64,000 nt of DNA, taken from positions 170,718,403-170,782,402 of the forward strand of contig NC_057866.1 in NCBI RefSeq assembly GCF_019393635.1. The letters are read 5' to 3'. Below are positions 1 to 10,895 of this stretch, piece after piece. Source of the stretch: Dromiciops gliroides (Eukaryota; Chordata; Mammalia; Microbiotheria; Microbiotheriidae). The notes beneath the pieces were generated by a model. That model saw only the letters and a program-made list of their open reading frames with translations, was not told the origin of the DNA and made no database searches. The first letter of the stretch is position 1, and each line of letters starts with the position of its first letter. Both the position numbers and the translations under genes were made by a program.

Positions 1-165
1 GTGTGAACCTGGGCAAGTCACTTAATCCTGCTTGCCTCAATTTCCTCATCTATAAAAAATGATCTTGAGAAGGAAATACCAAACCACTCCGGTATCTCTG
101 CCAAAAAAATACCAAAAGGGGTCACAAAGAGTCAGGCATGACTGAAATGACTGAATAACAACAAA
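1..165 (+). mobile_element. MAR1-like CORE-SINE, cut by window edge
   Basis: The sequence opens inside the conserved stretch gggcaagtcactta, continues through cctcatctataaaa and the block near 80-140 (accactccggtatct, ggggtcacaaagagtcag), and ends tgactgaataacaacaa. This order is typical of the marsupial MAR1 SINE, whose 3' end resembles an RTE LINE. The 5' part lies outside the window. Confidence 0.75.
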
Positions 166-695
166 TATTTATATTATATATCACAAATAAATGAATGTTG
201 TATATATATATGTATATAACAAATAATGATAAATAGTATTAGTATGTCTGATGACATTACACAAATTTTAATTGTAGTCAAAATCATTAGAAGTGATGGA
301 TAACATTAATTTATGCTAAAATATTCCATTTGAAGAGATAGTATAATGATCAAAAATATACATTCATTTAATAATTCTAAAGGAAAATCTCAACATCCTC
401 TAAGAAGTATAAAAATGAATAGTACTGTGAGACTTTTCCACTCCACTGTCAGAATATGATTAATTCAACAAAATGACAAATAAGAAAAGTTATAGAGTAA
501 ATCACTTGAAGCACTAATAAGTGTGTGGAGGGAAGTCAATAGAACAAAAAAAAATAATATATATTCCTTTGAAATACACATGAATGCAACTCCCTTAAAT
601 TCTATTACATTTTTATCCCCAAATCAGATATAGATAAAGAAAATATATTTCATATACTCTTTATATATCATAGCTCAATAAATTTAGCAGTAAAT
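166..695. other. AT-rich, no gene seen
   Basis: AT-rich sequence with short AT-dinucleotide stretches (about 200-222). No splice-flanked open frame, RNA gene or clearly recognisable repeat. It may be decayed LINE sequence. Confidence 0.5.
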
Positions 696-711
696 GATAT
701 AGGCACATTTT

Positions 712-875
712 TTGTTTTTGTTTTTGTTTTTTGTTTTTTAGTGAGGCAACTGGGGTTAAGTGACTTGCCCAGGGTCGCACAGCTAGTAAATGTTAAGTGT
801 CTGAGGCCGGATTTGAACTCAGGTACTCCTGATTCCAGGGCCAGTGCTCTATCCACTGCGCCACCTAGCCGCCCC
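712..875 (-). mobile_element. tRNA-derived marsupial SINE (WSINE1-like)
   Basis: Antisense copy: poly(T) at the left, then ggttaagtgacttgcccagg, and the reversed head ccacctagccgcccc at the right. A perfect 16-bp target-site duplication (gatataggcacatttt) flanks it at 696-711 and 876-891. The family looks like a tRNA-derived SINE moved by L1. The family name is my best match from memory. Confidence 0.92.
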
Positions 876-891
876 GATATAGGCACATTTT

Positions 892-1734
892 GAGCCTAAA
901 ATAATTGATTAAAATAAATGGGTTAATGGGGAAATTATAAAAGTCATAGCATCCTTCATCAAAGATAATGAAGAGATACCACTACATATCACAGAGTATG
1001 AAGTGAACCTAAAGCAATACCAAAAGCAAATTAATTTTGGTGAGAGTTAGATGTTTTGGGTTTGCGCATAAAAAGCTTAGAATGGCAATAAAGCCATACA
1101 CTAACAGAATAGGGAAAAAGAGAAATAATCAAAGTGAAAGTGGACAGGAACACAATTAAAAATACATTAGCAATTAAAATGGTAAATATATTCAAGAGCT
1201 TTTGTAAAAGACTAACAGAATTGATTAACAATCAGCAAATATATTTGTTTCATCAAAAAGGAGAGCAGAAATCTAAATCACCAAAATTAGAAATGAAAAA
1301 GGAAAGATTCCAATAAGGGCAAAGTAAATCAGGAAAATTATCAGTTCTCTAAGGTAATAAATTTGAGAATCTAAAACAAAGATGATAATCTAAAATACAT
1401 ATGTTTTCACAATTAGGAAGCCAAGAAGCAAATCTTAATATCCCAGAGAAGGCTTAATCAGATAAGCAGCTAAAACTGCTTCCCATAAATGTACTAAACC
1501 ATAAGAATTCACAAGTGATTTTTTTACCAAACTTTTATAAAGAAAATAATTTCTGATTATGTTGACTATTTTTAAACATAGATAAAGATAGTAGCTAACC
1601 AGTTCTTTCTATGAAGCAGATATGGTCTTGGTACCTAAGCTGGACAAAGACAAAACTGAAAGAGAAAACTGTAGATAAATGTGATCAATAAATTTACATG
1701 AAAATAATGTTAATATGTTAAGAATATATTCATA
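892..1734 (+). mobile_element. decayed LINE-like sequence
   Basis: A-rich plus strand with short lysine-rich open frames. The frame at 1134-1316 ends in KSKSPKLEMKKERFQ, a run that looks like LINE-encoded protein, but I cannot assign the clade. No gene structure is seen. Confidence 0.3.
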
Positions 1735-1735
1735 G

Positions 1736-1892
1736 GGGCAGCTAGGTGGCACAGTGGATAAAGCACTGGCCCTGGATTCAGGAGTACCTGAGTTCAAATC
1801 TGGCCTCATGCTTGACACTTACTAGCTGTGTGACCCTGGGGTATGTCACTTAACCCTCATTGCCCCACAAAAAATTTTAAAAATGAAAAAAA
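1736..1892 (+). mobile_element. tRNA-derived SINE, sense
   Basis: Starts ggggcagctaggtggcacag and ends in an A-rich tail. Flanked by the short duplication attcatag at 1728-1735 and 1893-1900. It has a small internal deletion after ctggcctca. Confidence 0.9.
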
Positions 1893-3065
1893 ATTCATAG
1901 CCACCAGGTAGCTAGTAATATATACAAAGAAAAAACTCTAGATATATTTCCACTGAAAACAGGTATAAAAGTAGGATATACATTGTTGCTGTTCCCCATT
2001 GATATATTTTTAGAAATAGTAAAAAGTTATGCAAATAATTAAATGACTAAGCATTAGCAATGAAGAAGTTAAAATATCTTTATTTTCATATGACAGGATT
2101 TTACATGTAGTAAGCCTAAGGCTACAAAAGATTACAAAAACTAATTGAAGTGATATCTTTAACAAAGCAGTAATACATAAAATATAGTTTAAAAACCTGC
2201 ATTATACATAAAAAACTTGAATCAAAGAAAACTAATAACAAAATGTTATTTATAATTGTGATCAAATATATCAAATAGTTGGACATTAAGCTATGAGAAC
2301 ATTTTCAGATTTTATTAAATAACTTCAATTTTGTTTTGATAGAAATCAAAGAAAAGTCGAACATATGGAGGAATACAGCTTCCTTGTTCTTTGGTTAAAT
2401 AAATGTACTAAAAATGTCAATCTGTCCCAAACTAATTAGCAGACAATGTAATATATAGCAAAATACTATTAGGATACTTAATAGAATTAGATAAAATCAT
2501 AAAAAAAATCCACATGGAAAACAAAGTAAGAAGAGATATGAAAAAGAAAATCAGTGAAAGAGAACTTACAGTATCAGATTTTAGTATGTACCATAAAGAA
2601 ATAATTATTGCCTGGTACTGGAAAAAAATGGGAAATAAATCCATGGAAAAGAATAATGACTTCAGAAATAAAAAGCAATTTATATGAGAGGTTAGCATTT
2701 GATTAAACCCATGCTTTAAAAGTACTGGTTAATAGAATTACTATTCAAATTTAACTGCGGGAAAATATGAATGCTAAATGGTGAAAAATGAATTTGTATC
2801 CATTGCTTAAAGTATAATGAACTATAACTACATTAGTGGTTTGGCATTTTTAAAAAATCTTAAAACAAAAAAATAGTATTTTCCTCAAATATGGAGAAAA
2901 TTTTAAAATAAAAAATGGAAGAAATTAGTGAAGACAAAATAACTAGGGGGTAGAAGGATAAAGATTTTGTACAACAAAAAGAAAAAAGAAAAGAAATAGA
3001 TTAGGAAAAATATTTTCAACAAAACTATCAGATAAGGATCTGGAATAAAGAAGCTATATGAAATT

Positions 3066-3147
3066 GGTGTGTGTGTGTGTATATATATATATCTATATAT
3101 ATATATCTGTCTCTGTCTCTCTCTCTATAAATATATATAAACAGAGG

Positions 3148-3181
<34 letters not shown>

Positions 3182-3192
3182 CAGAGAGAGAC
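3066..3192. repeat. compound GT / AT / CTGT / GA microsatellite
   Basis: Consecutive GT, AT, TCTG/TCTC and GAGA/CAGA runs. Any open frames here are purely repeat-encoded. Confidence 0.9.
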
Positions 3193-3610
3193 ATATGTTA
3201 ACATGATGATACATTTCCCCAATGGATCAATGGTTAAAGAAATGAACACATAATGTATGCAAAAAGATGCTAAAATTCTCTAAAAAGTGAAATGAAAATT
3301 AAGATGACTAAGAATTTCTTCTTAATTTTACATGGAGTAACATGAATAGAAATGATGAAATATAATTTTTGTTTGGCAGTAGACTAGTGCACATTGTTTG
3401 CAGAGCAATATGACCATCTAGGTATCATAAAAATAATTAAATGTTTTTAATCTAAGGGAGTTCATCATGAGAACCTAATTGCCAAAATATTATTAAATAG
3501 ATAAATATCTCTATGTATTAAACAACATCTAATATATTAAATGAGTAATACACTAATATCGAATAAAATAAACAATACATTTATGTTATATTGTTCCATG
3601 TGACATATAA

Positions 3611-3635
3611 TATGTGACATATCATATGTCACATA
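3611..3635. repeat. perfect 12-bp-arm palindrome
   Basis: Left arm tatgtgacatat (3611-3622), one-base spacer c, right arm atatgtcacata (3624-3635). The arms are exact reverse complements. A partial direct copy of the arm precedes it at about 3599-3609. Confidence 0.85.
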
Positions 3636-4358
3636 CATTATATTATTTATACGTTAAATAATATACTGAATAATATGTAAAGTACAAAATATATAAATAA
3701 AATAAGAAAATAGCACTATGTCAAAAACATTCTTATACAAACTAGAAACATCCTACATATTCAGTAATTGGATAAAAACTGAATGAATCATGGGATATTG
3801 ATGTAATAGTGCTGTTAGAAAAAGAAAAAATATGAAGACTGCAAGGAAATATATAGACAGTTGTGAAGTGATGCAAAACAAGTTGAAGAGAACCAGAACT
3901 ATGTGCGCAATTATTAAAATTATATTTTAAAAATAAAGCAAAGACAAAGTTAGCATAACTTCATATAAAATTAAAAGGGAGCACAGGGCAAAGACAACTT
4001 GTTTGTTTCCTCTTGATTTGGTTTGTTTTATTCAATTAAATTCTAAATATGAAACGTTCTTACTTGTTTTGTGTATATTATGATTTTTATTGATGGCTGT
4101 TTTTACTACTTCTTAAAAAGTTAAATAGAGGAAAACCTATGGATACCTCATAGATTCTTTTTAGGAGAGCTTCAGAAACATATGGATAAGAAATTCTTGG
4201 AATAAAAAGATTTTGTCTATGTTGGGCGAAAAAAAGATTCCACCAGTGGAGGTGATCCCTATGTACATGTAATCACAAATCCACTGAGATAACAAAGTAG
4301 GAATTAATTAGTTGGGAGATGGGAAAGTGAGTTTATCTTTTTATATGTTTACTCTGTT

Positions 4359-4360
<2 letters not shown>

Positions 4361-4447
<87 letters not shown>
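4361..4447. repeat. (CT)n-(CA)n compound microsatellite
   Basis: About 23 CT units run directly into about 19 CA units with two CG interruptions, followed by a C-rich patch. Confidence 0.95.
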
Positions 4448-4693
4448 CTCCCCCTCCCCCCTACAGAACTCTGGCTTTTCCTAAGGCAAGAAATATCTAC
4501 TTTTTTCCTTCAAATCTCTTTCATCTGGTGTGGCTCTCAGTGATAGAAAGATTGGCATCTAAGATATGATATTGGTTCTAGCATTTATTGCAAATTTATA
4601 TTAGCAGGCAACTTTGCAAAAAGTAATCATTGTGTTTCCCTTTTGCCTCTTCTTATTCCTTAAATTGTGATAATAATAGTGATAATATATTTA

Positions 4694-4838
4694 CTTTTTT
4701 TTGCAGGGCAGTGAGGGTTAAGTGACTTACCCAGGCTCTCACAGCTAGTAAGTGTCAAGTGTCTGAGGTCAAATTTGAACTCGGGTCCTCCTGAATCCAG
4801 GGTCAGTGTTTTATCCACTGTGCCACCTGGCTGCCCCC
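4694..4838 (-). mobile_element. tRNA-derived SINE, antisense
   Basis: Poly(T) then gcagggcagtgagggttaag at the left and ccacctggctgcccc at the right. Somewhat diverged (cccaggctctcacag in place of cccagggtcacacag). Target-site duplication unclear. Confidence 0.88.
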
Positions 4839-4839
4839 T

Positions 4840-5640
4840 ATTTCCTTTATATCTGATGTTATTTTAAAGGTCTCTAGTTTATTTCCATTACATACAATAC
4901 TATGTCTTGTTTTCATGTAGATACTATGAATCCTAGTAAGGAAAGGTCCATTTATTTCTATGGTTTCTAATTGTTGTTTATTTCAAAAGCTTTTTCTGCA
5001 TGTACAGATATAATTATGTGCTTTTTGTTGTTCTTGTCATAAAGGTAGTCTATTTGAATAATATTAAACCAAACCTGTGTTCCTGGTATAAATCCAACCT
5101 AGTCAGAGTGTATAATCATTTTTTAATATATGTTACTGTAGCCTCTGGGCTATTATATTATTTAAAATATTTGTATCAAATATTCTTTAGAAATATTGGA
5201 CTACATATTTCGTTCTCAAGTTTGTCTCTTCTTGGTTTCGGCATGAAGATCATTTTTATATGACAATAATTAAATCCAATCCATGGTCAGAACTTAACAA
5301 CTTCTGGCTCATTTGTGTTGCTTATATTCCTTCTTTGTACATAAATTCATACCCTATTTAATGTGGATTCATTACTGCTCCTCACATTGGTGCACAATTG
5401 TAGGTCCAGCCCACTTCTGGTTCTGAAAGACTCTATGTGGATTTTATTTGCCAGAACCCTTTTTCAATGACCACAGACTATGACTATCTCTCTATGTTGC
5501 CTTGGGCTGGAAAAATGATTCACTATGATTTTTCACTGAATTTTCTTACCACTTGTTCTGTAGCCTCCTTTGATCTTTACTGGAGTAATTGTGGGAAAGA
5601 GCTTATTCTACCATCTTTTCCCACATCCCCCATACAGTAA
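4840..5640 (-). mobile_element. antisense L1 fragments (ORF2 and 5'-end-like)
   Basis: 4840-5275 matches in layout the reverse complement of the L1 ORF2 reverse-transcriptase region (tctgcatgtacagatataat, ttgaataatattaaaccaaa, ctggtataaatccaacc). 5300-5640 resembles an antisense L1/HAL1 5' region (ccttgggctggaaaaatgat). The middle of the element is missing. The second part is less certain. Confidence 0.5.
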
Positions 5641-5694
5641 GATTTTTTAAAAATTGTATACAGTCACATTTAAAACCAATTTTATTATTATTTT

Positions 5695-5945
5695 AATTAA
5701 AATTATGATGATGGACATTTACATAGCAACTTATAGTTTAAAAAGAACTTTACATACATTATATCATTGGATACCCACAATATCTCTATGAGTTTGGTGA
5801 TCCAGGTATTACTAGCCTCATTTTACATATGATGAAACTTAATCACAGATAGACTAAATGACTTGGGTATGTCACACATTCCTACAGAACTTAACTAGGT
5901 CTCCTAACTCCCAATCCAGTGCTCTTTCTACTACATCTCATTTTC
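5695..5945 (-). mobile_element. MIR SINE, antisense
   Basis: Shows the MIR order in reverse: catttacatagcaactta, catacattatatcattgg, cctcattttacatatgatga, aaatgacttgggtatgtcac, then ctaactcccaatccagtgct. Ancient and diverged. Confidence 0.7.
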
Positions 5946-5977
5946 TTCCTACAATTTGAAATTAAAAGATTAATATT

Positions 5978-6141
5978 GGGGGCAGCTAGGTGGCACAGTA
6001 GATAAAGCACCAGCCCTGGATTCAGGAGGACCTGAGTTCAAATCCAGCCTCAGACACTTGCCACTTACTAGCTGTGTGACCCTGGGCAAGTCACTTAACC
6101 CCCATTGCCCTGCAAAAACAAAAACAAAAACAAAACCACAC
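5978..6141 (+). mobile_element. tRNA-derived SINE, sense
   Basis: Complete, with tail caaaaacaaaaacaaaaac. Duplication attaatatt at 5969-5977 and 6142-6150. Confidence 0.93.
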
Positions 6142-6321
6142 ATTAATATTAAATTGAAAAATCTACCATTTTCAAGTTCATCTTTTTTTAGAGAAAGATT
6201 GAATACATCAAAGCCTGTACATATATCCCCACACATTATATAGCAGATGATATAGCTATAAAAGTCACAATGCATATATATACATATAAATTTGTACATG
6301 TAGTACACTAAGACTTATGGG

Positions 6322-6364
<43 letters not shown>

Positions 6365-6692
6365 TATTAATATTTTTTCTACATTTGTTATATTCTAATT
6401 TCTAAGTATAATTTATTTAATCATTTGAACTTTTGGAAATGTTAAATGCCATCAAGCATTTTGGTGTCAAAATAATAGAAAAAAATGAATCATCTGAAGG
6501 TTAACATGAAGTTATTATGTGGCTGGATGGCAAATATAGTCTTTAAATTTCTCAAGAGTGGGTTGATTATAGCTTTATTTCTTTTTTGATTCATTCACTT
6601 AGTCAGAATACATCTATTAAGCACCTCCTACAGGTAAGGCCTTAACATTTCTATATTTAAAAAAGCCTGCTTGGTCTTAAAAGCTATCTTAC
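6142..6692. repeat. unassigned AT-rich stretch with (AT)n
   Basis: A pure AT run lies at 6329-6360. The rest shows no recognisable gene or well-preserved repeat. Confidence 0.5.
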
Positions 6693-6828
6693 TGGGGGCA
6701 GCTAGATGGCGCAGTGGATGGAACGCCGGCCCTGGAGTCAGGAGTACCTGAGTTCAGATCCGGCCTCAGACACTTGACACTTACTGGCTGTGTGACCCTG
6801 GGCAAGTCACTTAACCCCAATTGCCTCA

Positions 6829-6865
<37 letters not shown>
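6693..6865 (+). mobile_element. tRNA-derived SINE with long poly(A), inside a MIR
   Basis: Complete copy with an uninterrupted A run of about 36 bases, which suggests recent insertion. Duplication aagctatcttac at 6681-6692 and 6866-6877. It appears to sit in a MIR whose 3' part follows. Confidence 0.95.
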
Positions 6866-6871
<6 letters not shown>

Positions 6872-7040
6872 TCTTACCCTGGGCTAATCACTTGATGAAT
6901 CCGTACCTCAGTTTCTTCATCTGTAAAATGCTATTATTTTTACACTTACCACCTACCTTGAAGTACTGTAGTAAAGAAATTGCTTTGTGAATCATAATGT
7001 AATATATCATTACTATATTAATACTTGGTGAATCTTAGAT
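6866..7040 (+). mobile_element. MIR SINE 3' part
   Basis: ccctgggctaatcacttgat, cctcagtttcttcatctgta, then aagaaattgctttgtgaatc: the usual MIR 3' order. Confidence 0.65.
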
Positions 7041-7841
7041 ATGAGCTATTATTATTTCAGCTAATGACCTGAAATAATCTCTGTAATTTCCCCCCACTGT
7101 AGCAGTTTTCAGGCAGTTGATTGCTATTTGAATTCCTTCCTATTTGATTGCATGGTACCCAGCTTGTCATCCATTTTAAGGTCAATGAGTCCTTTAAATT
7201 CAAAATACAATAATGGAAAGTTTCTTGAGTAGAAAAGGACATTTTAAAAAATACATTTCTCCTAGTAAATTTCAGGCAAAACCTTAAAATTCCTTATATT
7301 TGGGACGTTTATGTTTCTTATTCTTAGTAAACATGTTCTCCATTTTCTTATGCACTTTAAATAAGAGAAAGTTCAATTTGTGTTCTATTAGAGTCTTCTA
7401 ATGTTTAAACAGATTAAATGTAAAGAAATTGAAAGAAATGTCAAGCTTGCAATGTCCGCGTATGGAAAAAGTCCTACTATCAGCCAGTATGCTCCAATAA
7501 ATGTCCCACTTTGCAGGTAGGGATCAAAAAGAGAATGTCAGACATAAAAAATTGGACCCTCCTTGGTTTCCTTTTAGCCAGGCCATGTCAATTGAGCATA
7601 ACATCTCACACTACTTAAAGTAATGGTGGTCCAAGATAACAATACCAAAATAGGCTGAGAGTGTACAGAAAGTAGGTATATAGTTTAGCTTAAAATATTG
7701 TTAGTTTTAATGCAACTCCACAAGATTGTTGGAAATGATTATTTTCCATTTGTTATGAATCAATCTGTCATCTTAGGACATTTGGGCAGGCTATCCCCCA
7801 TACCTGGAATGTACTTTCTCCTTATCTCTGACTCATAGAGT
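7041..7841. other. no gene or clear repeat seen
   Basis: Unique-looking sequence. Open frames are under 62 codons and lack family resemblance. Confidence 0.5.
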
Positions 7842-7851
7842 CCCTGTCTTT

Positions 7852-8061
7852 GTTCTTTTTTTGTTTGTTTGTTTGTTTTGTTTTGGGTTTTTTTGTATGT
7901 GTGTAGTTTTTTTTTTTTAATTTTTTGGTGAGGCAATTGGGGTTAAGTGACTTGCCCAGGGTCACACTGCTAGTAAGTGTTAAGTGTCTGAGGCCAGATT
8001 TGAACTCAGGTCCTCCTGACTCCAGGGCTGATGCTCTATCCACTGTGCCACCTAGCTGCCC
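7852..8061 (-). mobile_element. tRNA-derived SINE, antisense
   Basis: Long impure T/TG-rich tail at the left (7852-7926), reversed SINE body and head ccacctagctgcccc. Duplication ccctgtcttt at 7842-7851 and 8062-8071. Confidence 0.92.
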
Positions 8062-8071
8062 CCCTGTCTTT

Positions 8072-8350
8072 CTTTAAGAGGCAACTCAAGCATCATTTTT
8101 TCACATGAAGCATTTTCTGATCCCCCCAACTCTTAGGACCCTTCCTCAAAAACTATTTTTTATTGAACTATTTTGTATATATTTTTATTTATTAACTTTA
8201 TGTTTATGCTGCACCTGTATTTTATACATGCTATTGTCCTCCCTGTTAGAATATGAACTCATGGGAGTGGGGATAGTTTTAGCTTTGTATTCATAGTCCT
8301 AGGACCTAAAACAATGCCAGGCTCATAGTAAGGATTTAATAAATACTTAT
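8072..8350 (+). mobile_element. L2 LINE 3' end
   Basis: Reads acatgaagcattttctgatc, gttagaatatgaactcatgg, aatgccaggctcatagtaag, tttaataaatacttatt, the conserved L2 3' tail layout. Confidence 0.7.
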
Positions 8351-8699
8351 TTATGCTCATGTTGTGCCCCTACAACACAACCCTTAAAGAACTCCCAAAT
8401 AATCAAGGAATTGATTATTTCTCTTTCTTCATTTTTTGCATATCTATATGCATATATTATTATACACACATATTCAACCTTGTCCATCAATATGCATATC
8501 CAGGATAGATAGACAATGAATTGGGCCTAGAGTGAACAGGAAAAGGGAAATGAACTGGAATGTCTTCAGAAATTGAAAAACTCCTTTATTGACCCCAAGC
8601 TTCCCATGAAATGCAAAGCCTGACTTAATAATTTCAAGAGGTGCTGGTGTGGTTATATGGCAAGGAGACATGGAATACAATTATTTCCAAGGTATTAAA
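8351..8699. other. no gene or clear repeat seen
   Basis: Nothing recognisable; the short frames have no family resemblance. Confidence 0.45.
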
Positions 8700-9030
8700 A
8701 ATATATATCACGGAGAGGACAATGAGGAGATACATGATGGATATTTGGAGTCTGTCACACATATTCAATTAGTAGTCCTAAAGAACAGGAGTAAAAGATG
8801 TTTTCAAAAAATTGTAGGATAGAAAGAAAAGATGGGTTGGTCATGTGACAAAGATAAGGAACAAGAAGAAAGCTAGCATGCTCTGTTGGCACCCTTATGA
8901 TGTCAGGAGAAAGCAACAGAAACTTCTAGCACATTGAATGGCAAACTTATGAGAAGAGAAGAGTCATAGAGTGGGAAGCCATGGATGAGATACAATCAGC
9001 ATTGATGGTGGGAACCCCTAAGTCAAGGAG
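8700..9030 (+). mobile_element. RTE-type LINE, 3' end of ORF relic
   Basis: The plus strand encodes RWVGHVTKIRN at about 8832-8865, followed by a basic stretch and a tryptophan/glycine-rich end. This resembles the C-terminal region of RTE/BovB-type LINE proteins (a WxGH motif followed by basic residues). Stops and shifts break the frame. Confidence 0.5.
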
Positions 9031-9185
9031 ATTGCACATTTATACATTGGAGAGAGGGGGGAGGGGGAGAGAGTCATCCTGTTCACTGTACCGATTATGA
9101 GATGTTCAGACTACATAGATTTTCGAGAGGGGGGCAGAAAGGTCACCACATCAAACTGTTTCAAAGTGACAAAATCCATGACCCT

Positions 9186-9850
9186 TTCTCTTTTCAAATG
9201 TTTTCTTAAATATTTCCCAATTACATTTAAACAATTGTAACATTCATTTTTTAAAACAAATTAAATTCTCTCCCTCCCTTCTGCACCTCCCCTACTTTGA
9301 GAATATTAGCAATATAATGTCAATTATACATGTGAAGTCGTGCAAAACCTATTTCCACACTAGCCATGTTACAAAAGAAAACTCATACACACACAACCTC
9401 CAAGAAAAATACAGAGAATGAAAAAAGTATGTTTCAATCTGCACTTAAGAGTTCATTGGTTCTCTTTCTAGAAATGGATAGCATTTTTCATCATTGTCTT
9501 GGGTTGTATTTATCAGAATAGCTAAGTCATTCACAGTTGATCATCCTTACAATATTTCTGTTTCTATTACTGTGTACAATGTTATCTGGGTTTAGATCAC
9601 TTCAGTTGATATCAGTTCACATAAGTCTTCCCAGGCTTCTCAAAAACCATTCTGTTTATCCTTTCTTATAGCACAATAGTATTCCACCACAAGCTTATAG
9701 CTCAAATTGTTCAGCCATTACCCAATTGATAGGTATCCCCTCAATTTTCAAATATTTGCCACCACAAAAAGAGATGCTATAAACATTTTTGTACAAATAG
9801 GTCCTTTTCCCTTGTCTTTGATATCTTTGGGATACAGACCCAGTAGTAGT
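9186..9850 (-). mobile_element. antisense L1 3' end (left part)
   Basis: Begins with the reversed L1 3' untranslated end (tttcccaattacatttaaac, ttctctccctcccttctgca, catgttacaaaagaaaac). It continues into reversed ORF2 C-terminal sequence (tagcacaatagtattccacc, ttgttcagccattacccaat, gccaccacaaaaagagatgc). It is interrupted at 9850 by an LTR and resumes at 10420. Confidence 0.8.
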
Positions 9851-9854
9851 GTCA

Positions 9855-10400
9855 TGGGGGAAATGGGGTAGGGGGGTTGGTAGGGATTAGGGGTTTGGGG
9901 TCCTTAGGAATTCCTCTTTAAAGAATTACACCCTCTTGCACACAAAAGCAGTTAGAATAAGATAGTAGTTTATTTCGGGGCTGAAGAAGAGAAGAGAAGG
10001 GAAGGGAAACCAAGAGAAATCCTTGGACTTCTCATGGGGAGAGAGGCATGGCACAAAGCATGAGGCTCTGAGATACCAATCTCCTTGAGCAGGAGACTGG
10101 CAGGTACTTTTATAGAGGACTGATGGGGGTGACCATCTGACTGTGGAAAGTTCCTTTAGTGAGGGAGGACCATCCCCCACTGGTGGTGGCTGGAGGAGTT
10201 GGGTGGCTGCAGATCTCCCAAGCCATCTCTTCAGGAAGCAGCCATACCTAATCTTATCGCCCCAGGGTTGAGGGAGACTGGAATGAAGAGTGGGGGTCTC
10301 GAAACTAGCTCGGTCTAAACTGGTTCCTTTTATCTATTTAGGTGTGTCTGTCCTTTGGATTAGTTGCTCAAGGAGAAGATTCTTTGATGTGCCCATAACA
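9855..10400 (-). mobile_element. solo LTR of an endogenous retrovirus
   Basis: About 546 bp with ends consistent with TG...CA on the minus strand (tgttatgggcacatc ... tttccccca). A minus-strand AATAAA at about 9969-9976 is followed by a U5-like stretch, as expected for R-U5. No internal viral genes adjoin it. It splits an antisense L1. A short LTR-type duplication is not clear; instead a near-identical 21-bp L1 segment lies on both sides (9830-9850, 10420-10440). Confidence 0.6.
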
Positions 10401-10419
10401 TTAGTATTGCTAGTATATA

Positions 10420-10895
10420 GGATACAGACCTAGTAGTGGTATTGTATGCACAGTTTTATAACCCTCTTTATGTAGTTCCAAATTGTTCTCCAAAAGGGTT
10501 GGACCAATTTACAACTACACCAACAGTGTGTTAAGGTCCCAATTTCTTCCATATTTCCTCCAGCATTTGTCATTTTTTTTCCTGTCATGTTAGCCAATAT
10601 TATAATTGTGAAGTGGTATTTTAGAGTTGTTATGATTTGCATTTTTTCTAATAAATAGTGATTGAAAGCATTTTTTTCATGTAACTATTGAAAGCTTTGA
10701 TTTCTTCTTCTGAAAACTGCCTGCCTATTCATATTCTTTAACCACTTATCAATTGGGGAATGTCTCATGTGTTTTTGTTGTTTTTACAAATTTGGCTACA
10801 TGTCCTATATATTTTAAGCCTTTATCAGACAAACTTGCTATAATTTTCCCCCCAGTGTCATACTTTCTTTCTAATTTCTAATTTTGGCTGCATTA
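10420..10895 (-). mobile_element. antisense L1 ORF2 3' part (right of LTR)
   Basis: Resumes the L1 at gatacagacctagtagtggt and runs through aattgttctccaaaagggtt, caacagtgtgttaagg and ttaaccacttatcaattggg. Lacks about 13 bases of the usual sequence just after the junction. Confidence 0.8.

Larger units (their letters stand above)
2050..3960 (+). mobile_element. degraded L1, 3' half of ORF2
   Basis: Highly decayed plus-strand L1. Recognisable parts are the ORF2 C-terminal third near 2330-2690 (gtatcagattttagtatgtacc, then a tggtactgg block) and the 3' part near 3780-3900 (gatgcaaaacaagttgaag, gaaccagaactatg). No frame is open for more than a few tens of codons. A simple-repeat block at 3066-3192 interrupts it. 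Confidence 0.55.

Noticed and set aside
1..165. tRNA-gene-like motifs (gttcaaatcc box B) in SINEs across the window
   Set aside because: These are the internal promoter of the SINEs. No intact cloverleaf tRNA gene was found.
6333..6360. Possible origin or regulatory AT element
   Set aside because: A plain AT dinucleotide run with no flanking structure.
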